Shown: piece after piece, positions 1-7,262 of the stretch
How positions within the stretch are numbered: the first letter of the stretch is position 1
How the letters are laid out: every line of letters starts with the position of its first letter
Source of the DNA: an uncultured Fibrobacter sp.
GTDB lineage: Bacteria; Fibrobacterota; Fibrobacteria; Fibrobacterales; Fibrobacteraceae
NCBI GenBank assembly: GCA_947306025.1
Contig: CAMZFJ010000012.1
Location: forward strand, 1 to 16,403
Direction: 5' to 3'
DNA length: 16,403 bases
Translations under genes and position numbers: made by a program
The notes under the pieces: model-generated
Seen by the model: only the letters and a program-made list of their open reading frames with translations
The model's database searches: none
Told to the model about the DNA's origin: nothing

Positions 1-1
1 C

Positions 2-1051
2 GAAGGTGCGGCCAAGGCTTACGAAGCTATGGGGCAGCAGGCAAAGGCTGATGCTGAACGCGCAAAGACTAAAGGCGCTAAGACTGCTTCTGCGGCTCCG
101 GCAGCAACGAAGGCCGAAACGGCAAAGGCTGAACCAGCAAAAACTCAGGCAAAGGTTGCTCAACCGGCACAAACCGCGCAAGCGACTCCAGCTGCAAAAA
201 CCGCAGCTCCTGCAAAGACTGAAACTCCGAAGGCTGCGCAAACCGCTCCTGCTGATAACGAAGATCCGTTTGAAAAGGGTAAAGCTTTGGTTGCTGAAGG
301 ACGTTATGCCGAAGCTGCCCCGCTTTGGAGAGCCGCCCTTGCGAAGCGACCTGGCGATGCCGGTGCGTACTTCTATGCAGGCCTAACTCGTTATGAGATG
401 GGAGAATACGACAAGGCCGAGTTCAATTTGAAGAAGGGACTTCCGTACAAGGAACGCGGTAACGAAGCGAATTATTATTTGGCCAAGATTTATCAAAAGG
501 GCAAAAAAACGGATCTGGAAAAGAAGTCCCTTGCGGCTTACTTGAAAAAAGCTGCTCCGGATGCCAAGTTCCGCAAGGCTGCCGAAGACCGCTTGGCTGA
601 AATCAATGCTGTTGCTAACGCCGCTGCCGAAGAAAAGGCTCTGAAGGAAGCCGAGGCTAAAGCTTTGAAAGAAGCTAAGAAGACCGGGAACGACAAGGCG
701 AGGTCTGCTGAAACGGCTGTAAGCTCACAGAAGGAAGATGTCTCTCCGACTGCAACAAATTCTATTGCTAATGCCAACGCTTTGTATGCAGATGGCTACA
801 ACGAAGCCGCTCTCCAGATGTACAAGGCTTTGCTCGAAAATGAAATCACGCCGGATGAACGCTATTTTGCAATGCTCCAGATGGGCAATATTTACCGCGA
901 AATGCGTGACTTCCACAGCGCTGTAACGCGTTATCGTGATGTTGTTCGTGAATTCCCGGATTCCGATTGGGCAACCGAAGCCGAACGCGCTCTAGAAGAT
1001 GCTGTATGGCTCGAAAAGCATGCCAGCGAACTTCCGCGCAATAAGCGGTAA
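2..1051 (+). CDS. TPR-repeat protein with Ala/Lys-rich linker, 5'-truncated
   Basis: The frame is open from the first complete codon of the window and has no convincing start. The ATG at 29 has no Shine-Dalgarno and the residues before it look coding, so I treat it as the 3' part of a longer gene. The visible part is 349 residues. Residues about 25-84 are low complexity, dominated by Ala, Lys, Thr, Pro and Gln, as in periplasmic or envelope linkers. Residues about 89-150 form TPR-like helical pairs (EGRYAEAAPLWRAAL, then YFYAGLTRYEMGEYDKAEF). A Lys/Glu/Ala helical stretch at about 200-232 follows. A second TPR block lies at about 255-335 (ALYADGYNEAALQMYKALL, GNIYREMRDFHSAVTRYRDVV). TPR arrays bind other proteins; the layout recalls YbgF/CpoB or BamD-like cell-envelope scaffolds, but I cannot name a family. 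A terminator lies about 100 bp downstream. The TPR call is firm; the specific role is unknown. Confidence 0.8.
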   Translation, partial: EGAAKAYEAMGQQAKADAERAKTKGAKTASAAPAATKAETAKAEPAKTQAKVAQPAQTAQATPAAKTAAPAKTETPKAAQTAPADNEDPFEKGKALVAEGRYAEAAPLWRAALAKRPGDAGAYFYAGLTRYEMGEYDKAEFNLKKGLPYKERGNEANYYLAKIYQKGKKTDLEKKSLAAYLKKAAPDAKFRKAAEDRLAEINAVANAAAEEKALKEAEAKALKEAKKTGNDKARSAETAVSSQKEDVSPTATNSIANANALYADGYNEAALQMYKALLENEITPDERYFAMLQMGNIYREMRDFHSAVTRYRDVVREFPDSDWATEAERALEDAVWLEKHASELPRNKR

Positions 1052-1149
1052 AATGGTTGTTTGTCAATGGTCATTGGTCAATAGTTGTTTGACCTTGGTG
1101 CTTTGAACTTAAATCGTTTCGCTGTAGAACTTAGAACAAAAAAAATTAG

Positions 1150-1173
1150 TTCCCGCAAATGCGGGAATTTTTT
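1150..1173 (+). terminator. Rho-independent terminator after the TPR gene
   Basis: A perfect 7-bp stem, TTCCCGC (1150-1156) with GCGGGAA (1161-1167) around an AAAT loop, is followed by a run of T at 1168-1173. An A-run at 1138-1145 lies four bases upstream of the stem, so the hairpin may also stop the convergent kinase transcript from the other side. Confidence 0.85.
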
Positions 1174-1186
1174 GTATAACCGAAAA

Positions 1187-1200
1187 CCACCGGCCGGTGG
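1187..1200. repeat. 14-bp perfect palindrome, possible second terminator
   Basis: CCACCGG-CCGGTGG is a perfect 14-bp palindrome. With a one-base bulge the pairing extends to AACC and GGTT on the flanks. A T-rich run (1206-1211) follows on the + strand. It may be a back-up terminator for the TPR gene. A perfect palindrome without a loop is less favourable as an RNA hairpin, so confidence is limited. Confidence 0.4.
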
Positions 1201-1246
1201 GTTCCTTTTTTATTCTTTATAACTTCTAGTTCCGAATTATCTAAGC

Positions 1247-2776
1247 TCAGTCGACTAACTTTCGATCGCTCTTGACTTTGTCTAGGAATTTTTTGTAGAG
1301 CTTGTTGTAAATCTCGTGATTTTCGGGATCGGGCGTGTACGTGTTCGTGATTTCGATGTAGTTGTGGATGTCTTCGAACTTCATTTGTCCAAGCCCGATG
1401 GCGGCAACGGCTGCGGCGCCAAGTGCACCCACGTACTGCGGATGCTTGACCGTTTCAATGGTATGCCCTGTAATGTCTGCAAGAATCTGGTTCATGATGT
1501 TGATTCTTGCAAGTCCACCAGCAAAGCGGATGGTGTCCGAAACCTTGCACTTCTTGGCCTGGCATTCGAGCAGCCAGCGGAAGTGAAAACAAATGCCTTC
1601 GATGACTGCACGGAGCAAATCACCGCGTGAAGTTTCAAGGTCAATGCCTGAAAGCGAACTGCGGATTTTTCCATCTTCAAATGGAGCTTTGCATCCGTTC
1701 ATGAATGGTGTGAACAAAAGACCTCGTGCACCTGGTTTTGCCTTTGAAACAAGTGAAGCGCATTCTTCGAAACTGTATTCGGAATTGTCCAGTTTGCCTA
1801 TAAGTTCACGAGCCCAGGCAAAGCATTTACCTGCGGTTTCGAGTTCGCCGTACAAGTACTTTTGTGCGGGATTCGGGCCTTTAACGGCAATCATCATGAT
1901 GTCGGCAAACTGGATGATATGGTCAACAACGGTGCAAACAGAACCGGAGGTGCCGCAGTAAATGCCTGTAAGGTTGCTATGCGTGTTTCCACAACCAATG
2001 GCGACCATGGCAACGTCACCGCCACCTGCAATGACGGGCGTTCCTTTTTCCAGACCCATTTCTTCGGCTGCGGTTTCCGTGATTTGCCCGACAATATCTG
2101 TGCTTTGCACAATCTCTGGCAAATGCTGTTCGTTAATGCCGTAAGCTTGGGCCATGATGTGGCTCCATCCAGAATGCCCTCTGCGGCAGTCGTTGAGTGC
2201 CGAGCAGAATGCGGAATCTTCGGTGCGCACAAAGCGACCTGTCGTTTTGAACAGCAGGTAGTCGCCAACGTCAAGGAACTTGTCTACCTTGGCGAAAAGT
2301 TCGGGTTCGTTATTCTGGACCCACTTGTATTTCCAAACAGGGCTGTAGGCTCCGACTGGGACCATGCTTGTGTGGCGCATCGCCTTGAGGAGCTTCCAAA
2401 TATTTAACCCGTGAAATTTCAATCCGTGATTGAAGTAATCCTTCAATTCTTTATCGGCGCGTCGGTCGAGAAATGTCATGGGCGGGCGCACAGTGTTTCC
2501 CTTTTCATCGACTAGAACTGTTCCGTTCATTTGGGAACAAAAACTGATTCCCTTGATTTGGTCGCTGGAAATACTGTAATTCTTGAGAAGTTCTTTGGTA
2601 CTACGGCAGATGGAATCCCACCATTGTTCGGTGCTCTGTTCTACGCCTTTACCGCCCAGCGTTGTTGTGCTGTGCGTTGTAGTAACAGTTGCGCCCACGA
2701 ACTCGATTGTATCGCTAATTTTTGTGAGTGCTGCTTTTATAAAGGAATTTCCAATATCATATGTTACCAGGTACAT
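1247..2776 (-). CDS. FGGY-family carbohydrate kinase, xylulokinase-like
   Basis: This 509-residue protein has the length and two-lobed motif order of the FGGY sugar kinases, which transfer the ATP gamma-phosphate to a sugar in the cytoplasm. Visible motifs: the N-terminal phosphate-binding turn DIGNSFIK (residues 7-14), the substrate-lobe segment TFLDRRADKEL (101-111), GGGDVAMVAIGCG (251-263) whose Asp254 fits the catalytic base of the family, YCGTSGS (273-279), and the C-terminal FGGY_C segment FAGGLARINIMNQILADITG (418-437) with YVGALGAAAVAA (448-459). The pattern is closest to xylulokinases, but gluconate, ribulose and other FGGY kinases share it and no pentose gene lies nearby to fix the substrate. 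The start is the ATG at 2776: AGAGG lies 8 nt upstream, whereas a TTG at 2782 would leave only 2 nt. The gene follows rlmI on the same strand, with a terminator between them. Confidence 0.85.
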   Translation of the reverse strand: MYLVTYDIGNSFIKAALTKISDTIEFVGATVTTTHSTTTLGGKGVEQSTEQWWDSICRSTKELLKNYSISSDQIKGISFCSQMNGTVLVDEKGNTVRPPMTFLDRRADKELKDYFNHGLKFHGLNIWKLLKAMRHTSMVPVGAYSPVWKYKWVQNNEPELFAKVDKFLDVGDYLLFKTTGRFVRTEDSAFCSALNDCRRGHSGWSHIMAQAYGINEQHLPEIVQSTDIVGQITETAAEEMGLEKGTPVIAGGGDVAMVAIGCGNTHSNLTGIYCGTSGSVCTVVDHIIQFADIMMIAVKGPNPAQKYLYGELETAGKCFAWARELIGKLDNSEYSFEECASLVSKAKPGARGLLFTPFMNGCKAPFEDGKIRSSLSGIDLETSRGDLLRAVIEGICFHFRWLLECQAKKCKVSDTIRFAGGLARINIMNQILADITGHTIETVKHPQYVGALGAAAVAAIGLGQMKFEDIHNYIEITNTYTPDPENHEIYNKLYKKFLDKVKSDRKLVD

Positions 2777-2819
2777 TTCCAAAACCTCTAAAAAAACAGT
2801 CCAACATCTCTTCTATAAA

Positions 2820-2825
2820 ACTATA
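2820..2825 (-). promoter_or_regulatory. Possible -10 element of the kinase gene
   Basis: Reading the minus strand, TATAGT matches the -10 consensus at five of six positions, about 43 nt before the kinase ATG. GTGACA lies 15 bp further upstream, inside the hairpin that ends rlmI. The spacing is short, so this is only a candidate. Confidence 0.3.
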
Positions 2826-2852
2826 AAAAAATACAGGCGATGTCACCTGTAT
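2825..2852 (-). terminator. Terminator downstream of rlmI, with operator-like symmetry
   Basis: On the minus strand, ATACAGG pairs with CCTGTAT (2831-2837 with 2846-2852). The symmetry continues inward with one mismatch, ATACAGGxGA to TCxCCTGTAT. Seven T residues (A on the + strand, 2825-2831) follow directly. This fits an intrinsic terminator 65 bp after the rlmI stop. The dyad also lies just upstream of the kinase promoter candidate, so it could serve as an operator as well. Confidence 0.75.
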
Positions 2853-2917
2853 ATAATTTTTATGTAAGATTTTTCAAATTTTACTTTTGCTCGGCTGTTG
2901 GCCTTCGTTTAGGAATT

Positions 2918-4120
2918 TTAGACGACCTGAACGAGTAATCCCTTGAGGTATTGCCCTTCGGGGAAGGCTGTGTTCACGGGATGGTCGGCGGGCTGGCCAA
3001 AACGCTCGATAATCTGCACTCGGCGGTGGGCGTCAGCGGCAGCATCGGCGATGATTTTCTGGAAAAGATCCATTTCCATGAGCCCGGAGCAGCTGAATGT
3101 GGCAAGCATGCCGCCTTCGGCGAGCAATTTCATCGCGAGCAGGTTGATGTCCTTGTAACCGCGGGCGCCTTTCTGCAAATTGTCCTTGCTTTCGACAAAC
3201 TTTGGCGGGTCGAGCACGATAAAGTCAAATGTTTCGGCCTTGTCACGGCACTTGCGCAAGTACTGGAATACATCTGCTTCGACATGTGTGGCGTGAGCCG
3301 TGCTTAGTTTGTTCCTCATGATGCCTTCTTTGGCGAGCTTGAGCGCGTCCTTCGAAACATCGACTTGGTAAACCTTTTCGCAGCCGCCACGGAGCGCGTA
3401 GAGCCCGAATCCGCCGGTGTAGCAGAAGCAGTTGAGCACTTTTTTGCCTGCGGTGAGTTCGCCGACGCGGCGTCTGGCATCGCGCTGGTCGAGGTAATAG
3501 CCCGTCTTGTGGCCGTTCTTCACGTCGATGGGGAACAGAATGCCGTTTTCGTTGATGATGACCGGTTCGTCAGGAACTTCGCCGAACACAACGCCCGTGC
3601 GGAGGGGGAGGCCTTCTTTTTTGCGGACTTCGGAATCGCAGCGTTCGTAAATGCCGCGGCATTCCGTCTTTTCGGCGAGCAGTTCGTAAATGATTTTGCG
3701 GTTGACTTCGGCACCGGCAGCGAGAATTTCGACAGAGTAAATATCGGCGTATTTGTCGATAATGCAGCCCGGAATGCCGTCATTTTCGGCGTTCACGAGG
3801 CGGAATGCGCTTTCTTTGTCGTGGATGTCGAATCCGCGGCTCTTGCGGGAGGCAATTGCGCGGTCGAGAATGTCGCTAAAGAATTCTCGGTCGATTTTGG
3901 TATTCTTGCCTTCGTTTCCGAAGGTCCAAAAGCGGCCCCGGATCTGGGATTTGGGGGAATACGCCGCGAGACCAAGAAAATCGCTCTTGTAGCTGTAAAC
4001 TTCAACAACGTCACCGAGTTCCGGGTCACCGACAACTTCGTCAATGGCGCCACTGAATATCCAAGGATGGTAACGGAGGGCCGATTTGTCGCGCCCTGCT
4101 TTCAAAATAATCGCTTTCAT
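2918..4120 (-). CDS. rlmI: 23S rRNA (cytosine-C5) methyltransferase, RlmI-like
   Basis: This 400-residue protein has the domain order of the RlmI/RlmK class of SAM-dependent rRNA methyltransferases, which in E. coli methylate C1962 of 23S rRNA at carbon 5. An N-terminal PUA-like RNA-binding domain covers about residues 1-75 (HPWIFSGAI at 18-26). A central linking domain follows, then a Rossmann methyltransferase. Visible motifs: KTGYYLDQRDAR (205-216), SAM motif I CFCYTGGFG (231-239), acidic motif II VDVSKDAL (253-260), motif IV LDPPKF (303-308), and SCSG (343-346), where Cys344 fits the nucleophile expected for m5C enzymes. The C-terminal ADHPVNTAFPEGQYLKGL (378-395) is typical of the family. 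The ATG at 4120 is the only good start; no Shine-Dalgarno is visible. The exact target base is inferred from the family. Confidence 0.9.
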   Translation of the reverse strand: MKAIILKAGRDKSALRYHPWIFSGAIDEVVGDPELGDVVEVYSYKSDFLGLAAYSPKSQIRGRFWTFGNEGKNTKIDREFFSDILDRAIASRKSRGFDIHDKESAFRLVNAENDGIPGCIIDKYADIYSVEILAAGAEVNRKIIYELLAEKTECRGIYERCDSEVRKKEGLPLRTGVVFGEVPDEPVIINENGILFPIDVKNGHKTGYYLDQRDARRRVGELTAGKKVLNCFCYTGGFGLYALRGGCEKVYQVDVSKDALKLAKEGIMRNKLSTAHATHVEADVFQYLRKCRDKAETFDFIVLDPPKFVESKDNLQKGARGYKDINLLAMKLLAEGGMLATFSCSGLMEMDLFQKIIADAAADAHRRVQIIERFGQPADHPVNTAFPEGQYLKGLLVQVV

Positions 4121-4127
4121 GGTTGAA

Positions 4128-4149
4128 AATTTAGAAATTATTATATAAT
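4128..4149. promoter_or_regulatory. Overlapping divergent -10 elements between rlmI and the FecR-domain gene
   Basis: A consensus TATAAT reads leftward at 4145-4140, 19 nt before the rlmI ATG. Another TATAAT reads rightward at 4144-4149, with TTGAAA (4123-4128) 15 bp upstream as a possible -35. A second leftward hexamer, TAAATT at 4133-4128, lies 7 nt before the rlmI ATG. The + promoter would give the FecR-domain gene a leader of roughly 120 nt. These calls rest on sequence match alone. Confidence 0.5.
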
Positions 4150-4275
4150 TTCATTTTGTCACGTATTTTTGTTTTTCTTAAATCGTGTGATGGTGGACAA
4201 TTTCCTGTTTTTAATCGAGGGGGTGATGTGGTTTTAAATTTCTTTTTTGAAATTTTTATTACTAGATTAAAAAAC

Positions 4276-5808
4276 ATGGTAGCCATTTTTCAGACTAAAC
4301 TTTTTCGAGTGGGAGCTTTGGGAACAGCGCTTGTTTTATCGGGTGCTTTGTGTGCTTGTGATGGCGAAAAGAAAAATGCAAATAAGGTTTTGTCTGACAA
4401 ACATGTCTTTAACGCTACGGTTCGCGAAATAACGGGTGATGCCAAGATTATCATTGATGGCGATGCTTATTCTTTAGATGTTGGACAGAATGTCTTTGAA
4501 AAAACGCAACTGGAGGCTGGAGTTGCCTCGTCGGTCGTACTTTCTGTGGCCGATGGTTCTGCTTTAAAGGTCGATGGAAAATCGGTAATCCAGTTTGACG
4601 CGACGATAGAATCCTTGAAACGAACGATGTCGGTGGCACTCCGTCAAGGGCGGCTGATGTTTGATGTGCAAAAGCAAGCGATCAAGGATGAATTTGAAAT
4701 CAGTACTGAAAACGTTGTGTCCGTGGTTCGCAGTGCGGTGGGTTTTGTTGAAAATATCGATGGCTTAGAAGTTTCTTCGCTTAAGGAAGGATCGGTTGTT
4801 GCTGTAAAATCAGATTTAGAACAGTCTATCAAGAACGGGCAGACTTTGATTGCAAATGTGAATGGCATTAAAATTCTTCCGCTTGCAAGTTCGGGAACGT
4901 TATTTTTGGCGCGAGCCATTGATTCTGTGGCGACAAAGACTGCGTCTGAGCTTGGGATTCATGCTTCAAAGTTGAATCTTGATAAACTTGCTGCTTTGTT
5001 GGAGACTTTCGATAACGCTTATAAAAAGAAGGCCGATAGCTTAATAAAGAAAACGCAGGTGGCGTTTAAGCCGAAGATATTGAACGAATACATCGGAAAG
5101 CCTAGTGTTACATTGGAAGCGCTATTTATGCCGGGCAGCATTGTTTCGGTGCAGGGCTTTGTAGATACGATTCCTGAAAGCGGGATTTATAAGCGGACTT
5201 TTGAATGGGCTGATTCTACGGCGTTTGGACCGAAGCGCTTTGTCGTCAATTGTAGCAATGGCGAGGTGGAATACATTTGCCATACGTGGATCACGAATTT
5301 TGTTTCGGCGAAAATGGCTGAGGTTTTGACAAAGGCAGATGAACGTAAGACTCATGTTGTAAAAGATACGGCCCAACAACCCAAAATTCTCAAACCCACA
5401 GTCGTGATTGAAGGCTCGGGGCGTGAACGCATCCACGTGCTGCCCGAAGAGCGCGATATCCCGGCGACGCTGCGTTTTAGCGTGGCTGGCTTGATGGGCG
5501 CTGATTTAAAGCAAATTAAGAAGATCGTGGTCAAGCGTAAAGGCGCTATTATTAAGACGTTTAGTGGCGATGAATTGATGACGAATTCTTTCAAACTTCC
5601 GCTCCGACTCAAACAGAACAGAATTGCGCATATCGAAATCTGGGTGTATTTTGTGAATGGCAAGCGCATCAAGGGTCGAAAAGTTTATGAGACTTACTGC
5701 TATTTTGAAAATTACGAAGGCGGCAAAAAGAGTAACCGAATCAGCGATATGACGGCGGAAGAAGAGTATAAAAACGTCGTGTCCAAGCGCCTGCTCAAGA
5801 ACGAATAG
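4276..5808 (+). CDS. FecR-domain putative lipoprotein with unrecognised C-terminal half
   Basis: From the ATG at 4276 the protein is 510 residues. It opens with a signal peptide (LFRVGALGTALVLSGALCAC) ending in a lipobox-like LCAC, so Cys28 may be lipidated. Residues about 48-180 look like a FecR domain: VREITGDAKIIIDGDAY (49-65), then VVLSVADGSALKVDG and a second block VVSVVRSAVGFVENIDGLEV. FecR domains occur in TonB-linked anti-sigma regulators and in surface or structural proteins with LysM or FlgD partners; here there is no anti-sigma helix and no sigma factor next door. Residues about 230-510 match nothing I recognise; they contain two close cysteines (326, 335) and predicted beta-rich stretches, and a charged tail. 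Start choice: the frame is open to a TTG at 4156, and a GTG at 4228 has a strong upstream AGGGGGTGAT, but that would put 16 residues before the signal peptide. Start confidence is moderate. Confidence 0.75.
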   Translation: MVAIFQTKLFRVGALGTALVLSGALCACDGEKKNANKVLSDKHVFNATVREITGDAKIIIDGDAYSLDVGQNVFEKTQLEAGVASSVVLSVADGSALKVDGKSVIQFDATIESLKRTMSVALRQGRLMFDVQKQAIKDEFEISTENVVSVVRSAVGFVENIDGLEVSSLKEGSVVAVKSDLEQSIKNGQTLIANVNGIKILPLASSGTLFLARAIDSVATKTASELGIHASKLNLDKLAALLETFDNAYKKKADSLIKKTQVAFKPKILNEYIGKPSVTLEALFMPGSIVSVQGFVDTIPESGIYKRTFEWADSTAFGPKRFVVNCSNGEVEYICHTWITNFVSAKMAEVLTKADERKTHVVKDTAQQPKILKPTVVIEGSGRERIHVLPEERDIPATLRFSVAGLMGADLKQIKKIVVKRKGAIIKTFSGDELMTNSFKLPLRLKQNRIAHIEIWVYFVNGKRIKGRKVYETYCYFENYEGGKKSNRISDMTAEEEYKNVVSKRLLKNE

Positions 5809-5834
5809 CTTTTTTAAAAAGCTAAATTTGGCGC

Positions 5835-6272
5835 ATGTTTGAATCGTTATTTGACAAGTATCCTTTTTTCAGAAAAGTTCCGGCCATCCTTTGCATGGCG
5901 ATTATATTCAAGCTTTCTTCGATGACTTCTGCGGAGCTGGAAGATTTTCCGCATGTGTGGGATAAGCTTGCGCATACTTGCGAATACGCCACGTTGGCAG
6001 GTTGCTTTTGCATGTGGTGGGCTCGCAGGCAGTGGTCTGTAAAACCGTGGCTCAAGGTTGTGATTGTGATGCTTTTGGCGCTCGCGTATGGTTGTACCGA
6101 CGAATACCACCAGTTGTTTGTGGAAGGCCGTAGCTGTGACGCGATGGACTTGATTGCGGATTCCCTGGGTGGATTTATCGGCGGCTCGGTTTACGTGCTG
6201 ATTGTGTGGATTTTAAACAAGTACGATCCGTTGCCAGTTGAAGCAGACGATAAAACGGTCGTTTGCGATTAG
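5835..6272 (+). CDS. VanZ-like small membrane protein
   Basis: This 145-residue protein has the VanZ-like signature: DKLAHTCEYATLAG (43-56), then DEYHQLFVEGRSCDAMDLIADSLGG (89-113), matching the family pattern DE-x-x-Q-x-F-x-x-x-R followed by a D-x-x-x-x-x-G region. Hydrophobic segments at about 12-30, 51-62, 73-87 and 108-127 suggest four membrane passes. The name comes from VanZ of glycopeptide-resistance clusters, where it lowers teicoplanin susceptibility; most chromosomal relatives have no known role, and nothing here suggests antibiotic resistance. It starts 26 bp after the FecR-domain gene and probably shares its transcript. There is no Shine-Dalgarno; TAAATT lies 6 nt before the ATG. 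Confidence 0.85.
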   Translation: MFESLFDKYPFFRKVPAILCMAIIFKLSSMTSAELEDFPHVWDKLAHTCEYATLAGCFCMWWARRQWSVKPWLKVVIVMLLALAYGCTDEYHQLFVEGRSCDAMDLIADSLGGFIGGSVYVLIVWILNKYDPLPVEADDKTVVCD

Positions 6273-6299
6273 CGGCTTGTCGATAGGATCCACTGCAGT

Positions 6300-7235
6300 C
6301 TAGAAATCCCCGAGCAAAATTATTTCGCGCTTTAATTGAATGTTGAATTTCTCGGCCACAACTTTTTGAACGTGTTCACTGAGCGCTTTGATGTTGGCGG
6401 CTGTGGCGTTTCCGGCATTGACGATAAAGTTGGCGTGGACGCGGCTGACTTCGGCCCCTCCGATACGGAAGCCTTTTAAACCCGCTTGCTCGATGTAGTA
6501 GCCGGGCGCAATTTGCGTGGGTGTTGCGGTTGCGCCTGCGTCGAGGCGCTTGAATGTGCTGCCTGCGTTCGGCATGGAAAGCGGCTGCGAATTGCGACGC
6601 TTTGTCATGCATTCCTGCATTTCGGCTTCAAGATCTTTAGTTGTTTTGCCAATGCTTTCGGCGGGCGTGAGCTGGAATGTTGCGGCGAGAATGGTTTCGG
6701 CGCTTTCTGTAGAAGTTGCGGACGCTGCGAGTTCTTGGAAGACGCTATGGCGATAGCCGAAGTTGCAATCTTTTGCAGCGCGTTTGTGCAAGTTGCCGTC
6801 GGCATCAATTGATTCTACTTCTATGCAAGTTTGAGAAACGTCTTGGCCGTAAGCGCCTGCGTTCATGTAAATCGCGCCGCCGAGACTTCCGGGGATTCCT
6901 GCCAGTTTGTGGATTCCGGCAAGGCCTTCGTTAATCGAATAGCGGGCGAGGCGGGCGAGTGGAGTGGCGCCTTTGGCGCGGATTTTCCCGTTGCCAAGAT
7001 TTGAAATTTCCGAGAAAAATTTACCGAGTTGGATGATGATGCCGTTGAATCCGCGGTCAGACACGAGCAAGTTGGTGCCTTTCCCGAGAATGAAGTTTGG
7101 AAGCGAATGTTCTTTTGCAAACTGAATAGCTTCTTTTATATCATCAACAGATTCTGCTTTGACAAAATATTTTGCGGGACCGCCTACTTTAAAGGATGTG
7201 CGCTCGCTCATCGGTACATTTTCAAGAATAATCAT
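6300..7235 (-). CDS. murB: UDP-N-acetylenolpyruvoylglucosamine reductase (MurB)
   Basis: MurB uses FAD and NADPH to reduce the enolpyruvyl group of UDP-GlcNAc-enolpyruvate to UDP-MurNAc, the second committed step of peptidoglycan synthesis in the cytoplasm. The 311-residue protein shows the full motif set: TSFKVGGPA (13-21), FAD-binding GKGTNLLVSD (51-60), GIPGSLGGAIYMNAGAYG (113-130), GYRHSVF (160-166), PNAGSTFKR (222-230) with Ser226 as the expected proton donor, and a C-terminal Glu304 in LKREIILLG fitting the other catalytic acid. The start is the ATG at 7235, giving the typical N-terminus; the longer frame to 7286 would run into the divergent gene. No Shine-Dalgarno is visible. It is convergent with the VanZ-like gene, with a 27-bp gap that holds no clear terminator. 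Confidence 0.95.
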   Translation of the reverse strand: MIILENVPMSERTSFKVGGPAKYFVKAESVDDIKEAIQFAKEHSLPNFILGKGTNLLVSDRGFNGIIIQLGKFFSEISNLGNGKIRAKGATPLARLARYSINEGLAGIHKLAGIPGSLGGAIYMNAGAYGQDVSQTCIEVESIDADGNLHKRAAKDCNFGYRHSVFQELAASATSTESAETILAATFQLTPAESIGKTTKDLEAEMQECMTKRRNSQPLSMPNAGSTFKRLDAGATATPTQIAPGYYIEQAGLKGFRIGGAEVSRVHANFIVNAGNATAANIKALSEHVQKVVAEKFNIQLKREIILLGDF

Positions 7236-7262
7236 GACGAAAATATATATATTCTTTGTGCA
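7236..7262. promoter_or_regulatory. 27-bp divergent promoter region of murB and the primase-like gene
   Basis: The two ATGs are separated by only 27 bp built around the alternating stretch ATATATATAT (7243-7252). TATATT reads leftward at 7247-7242, 6 nt before murB, and rightward at 7248-7253, 9 nt before the primase-like gene. If these are the -10 elements, both transcripts start within a few bases of the start codon. Neither gene has a Shine-Dalgarno. Any -35 boxes would lie inside the opposite gene. Confidence 0.5.

Larger units (their letters stand above)
1052..1246. other. Intergenic region between convergent genes
   Basis: This 195-bp gap separates the TPR gene (+) from the sugar kinase (-). 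It starts with a short run of degenerate direct repeats around 1066-1083 (TTGTCAATGGTCATTGGTCAA), followed by a terminator hairpin and a second GC-rich palindrome, both listed separately. I see no gene or RNA in it. Confidence 0.6.

Noticed and set aside
6..386. Arg/Leu/Gln-rich frame overlapping the TPR gene
   Set aside because: Out-of-frame reading of the repetitive Ala/Lys codons; the product is low complexity and the TPR frame explains the region.
1061..1100. Degenerate TTGGTCAAT-type repeats as a CRISPR or iteron array
   Set aside because: The units are short, irregular and without constant spacers; only a low-complexity tract is supported.
3365..4126. Long + strand open frame (253 codons) opposite rlmI
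   Set aside because: It is antisense to a gene with complete family motifs, its product is Ala/Val/Phe-rich with no domain, and such frames arise from codon bias on the opposite strand.
5807..5823. AGCTTTTTTAAAAAGCT palindrome as a terminator
   Set aside because: The stem is all A-T except one G-C step at each end, has no loop and no T-run after it, and the VanZ-like gene follows at once on the same strand.
5835..6272. VanZ-like gene as evidence of glycopeptide resistance
   Set aside because: No vanR, vanS, vanH, vanA or vanX neighbours; chromosomal VanZ-like proteins are common and mostly of unknown role.
6286..6304. GGATCC, CTGCAG and TCTAGA packed in 19 bp, resembling a cloning polylinker
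   Set aside because: The site order does not match a polylinker I know, the last site includes the natural murB stop codon, and both flanking genes are intact. Probably chance; comparison with another isolate would settle it.
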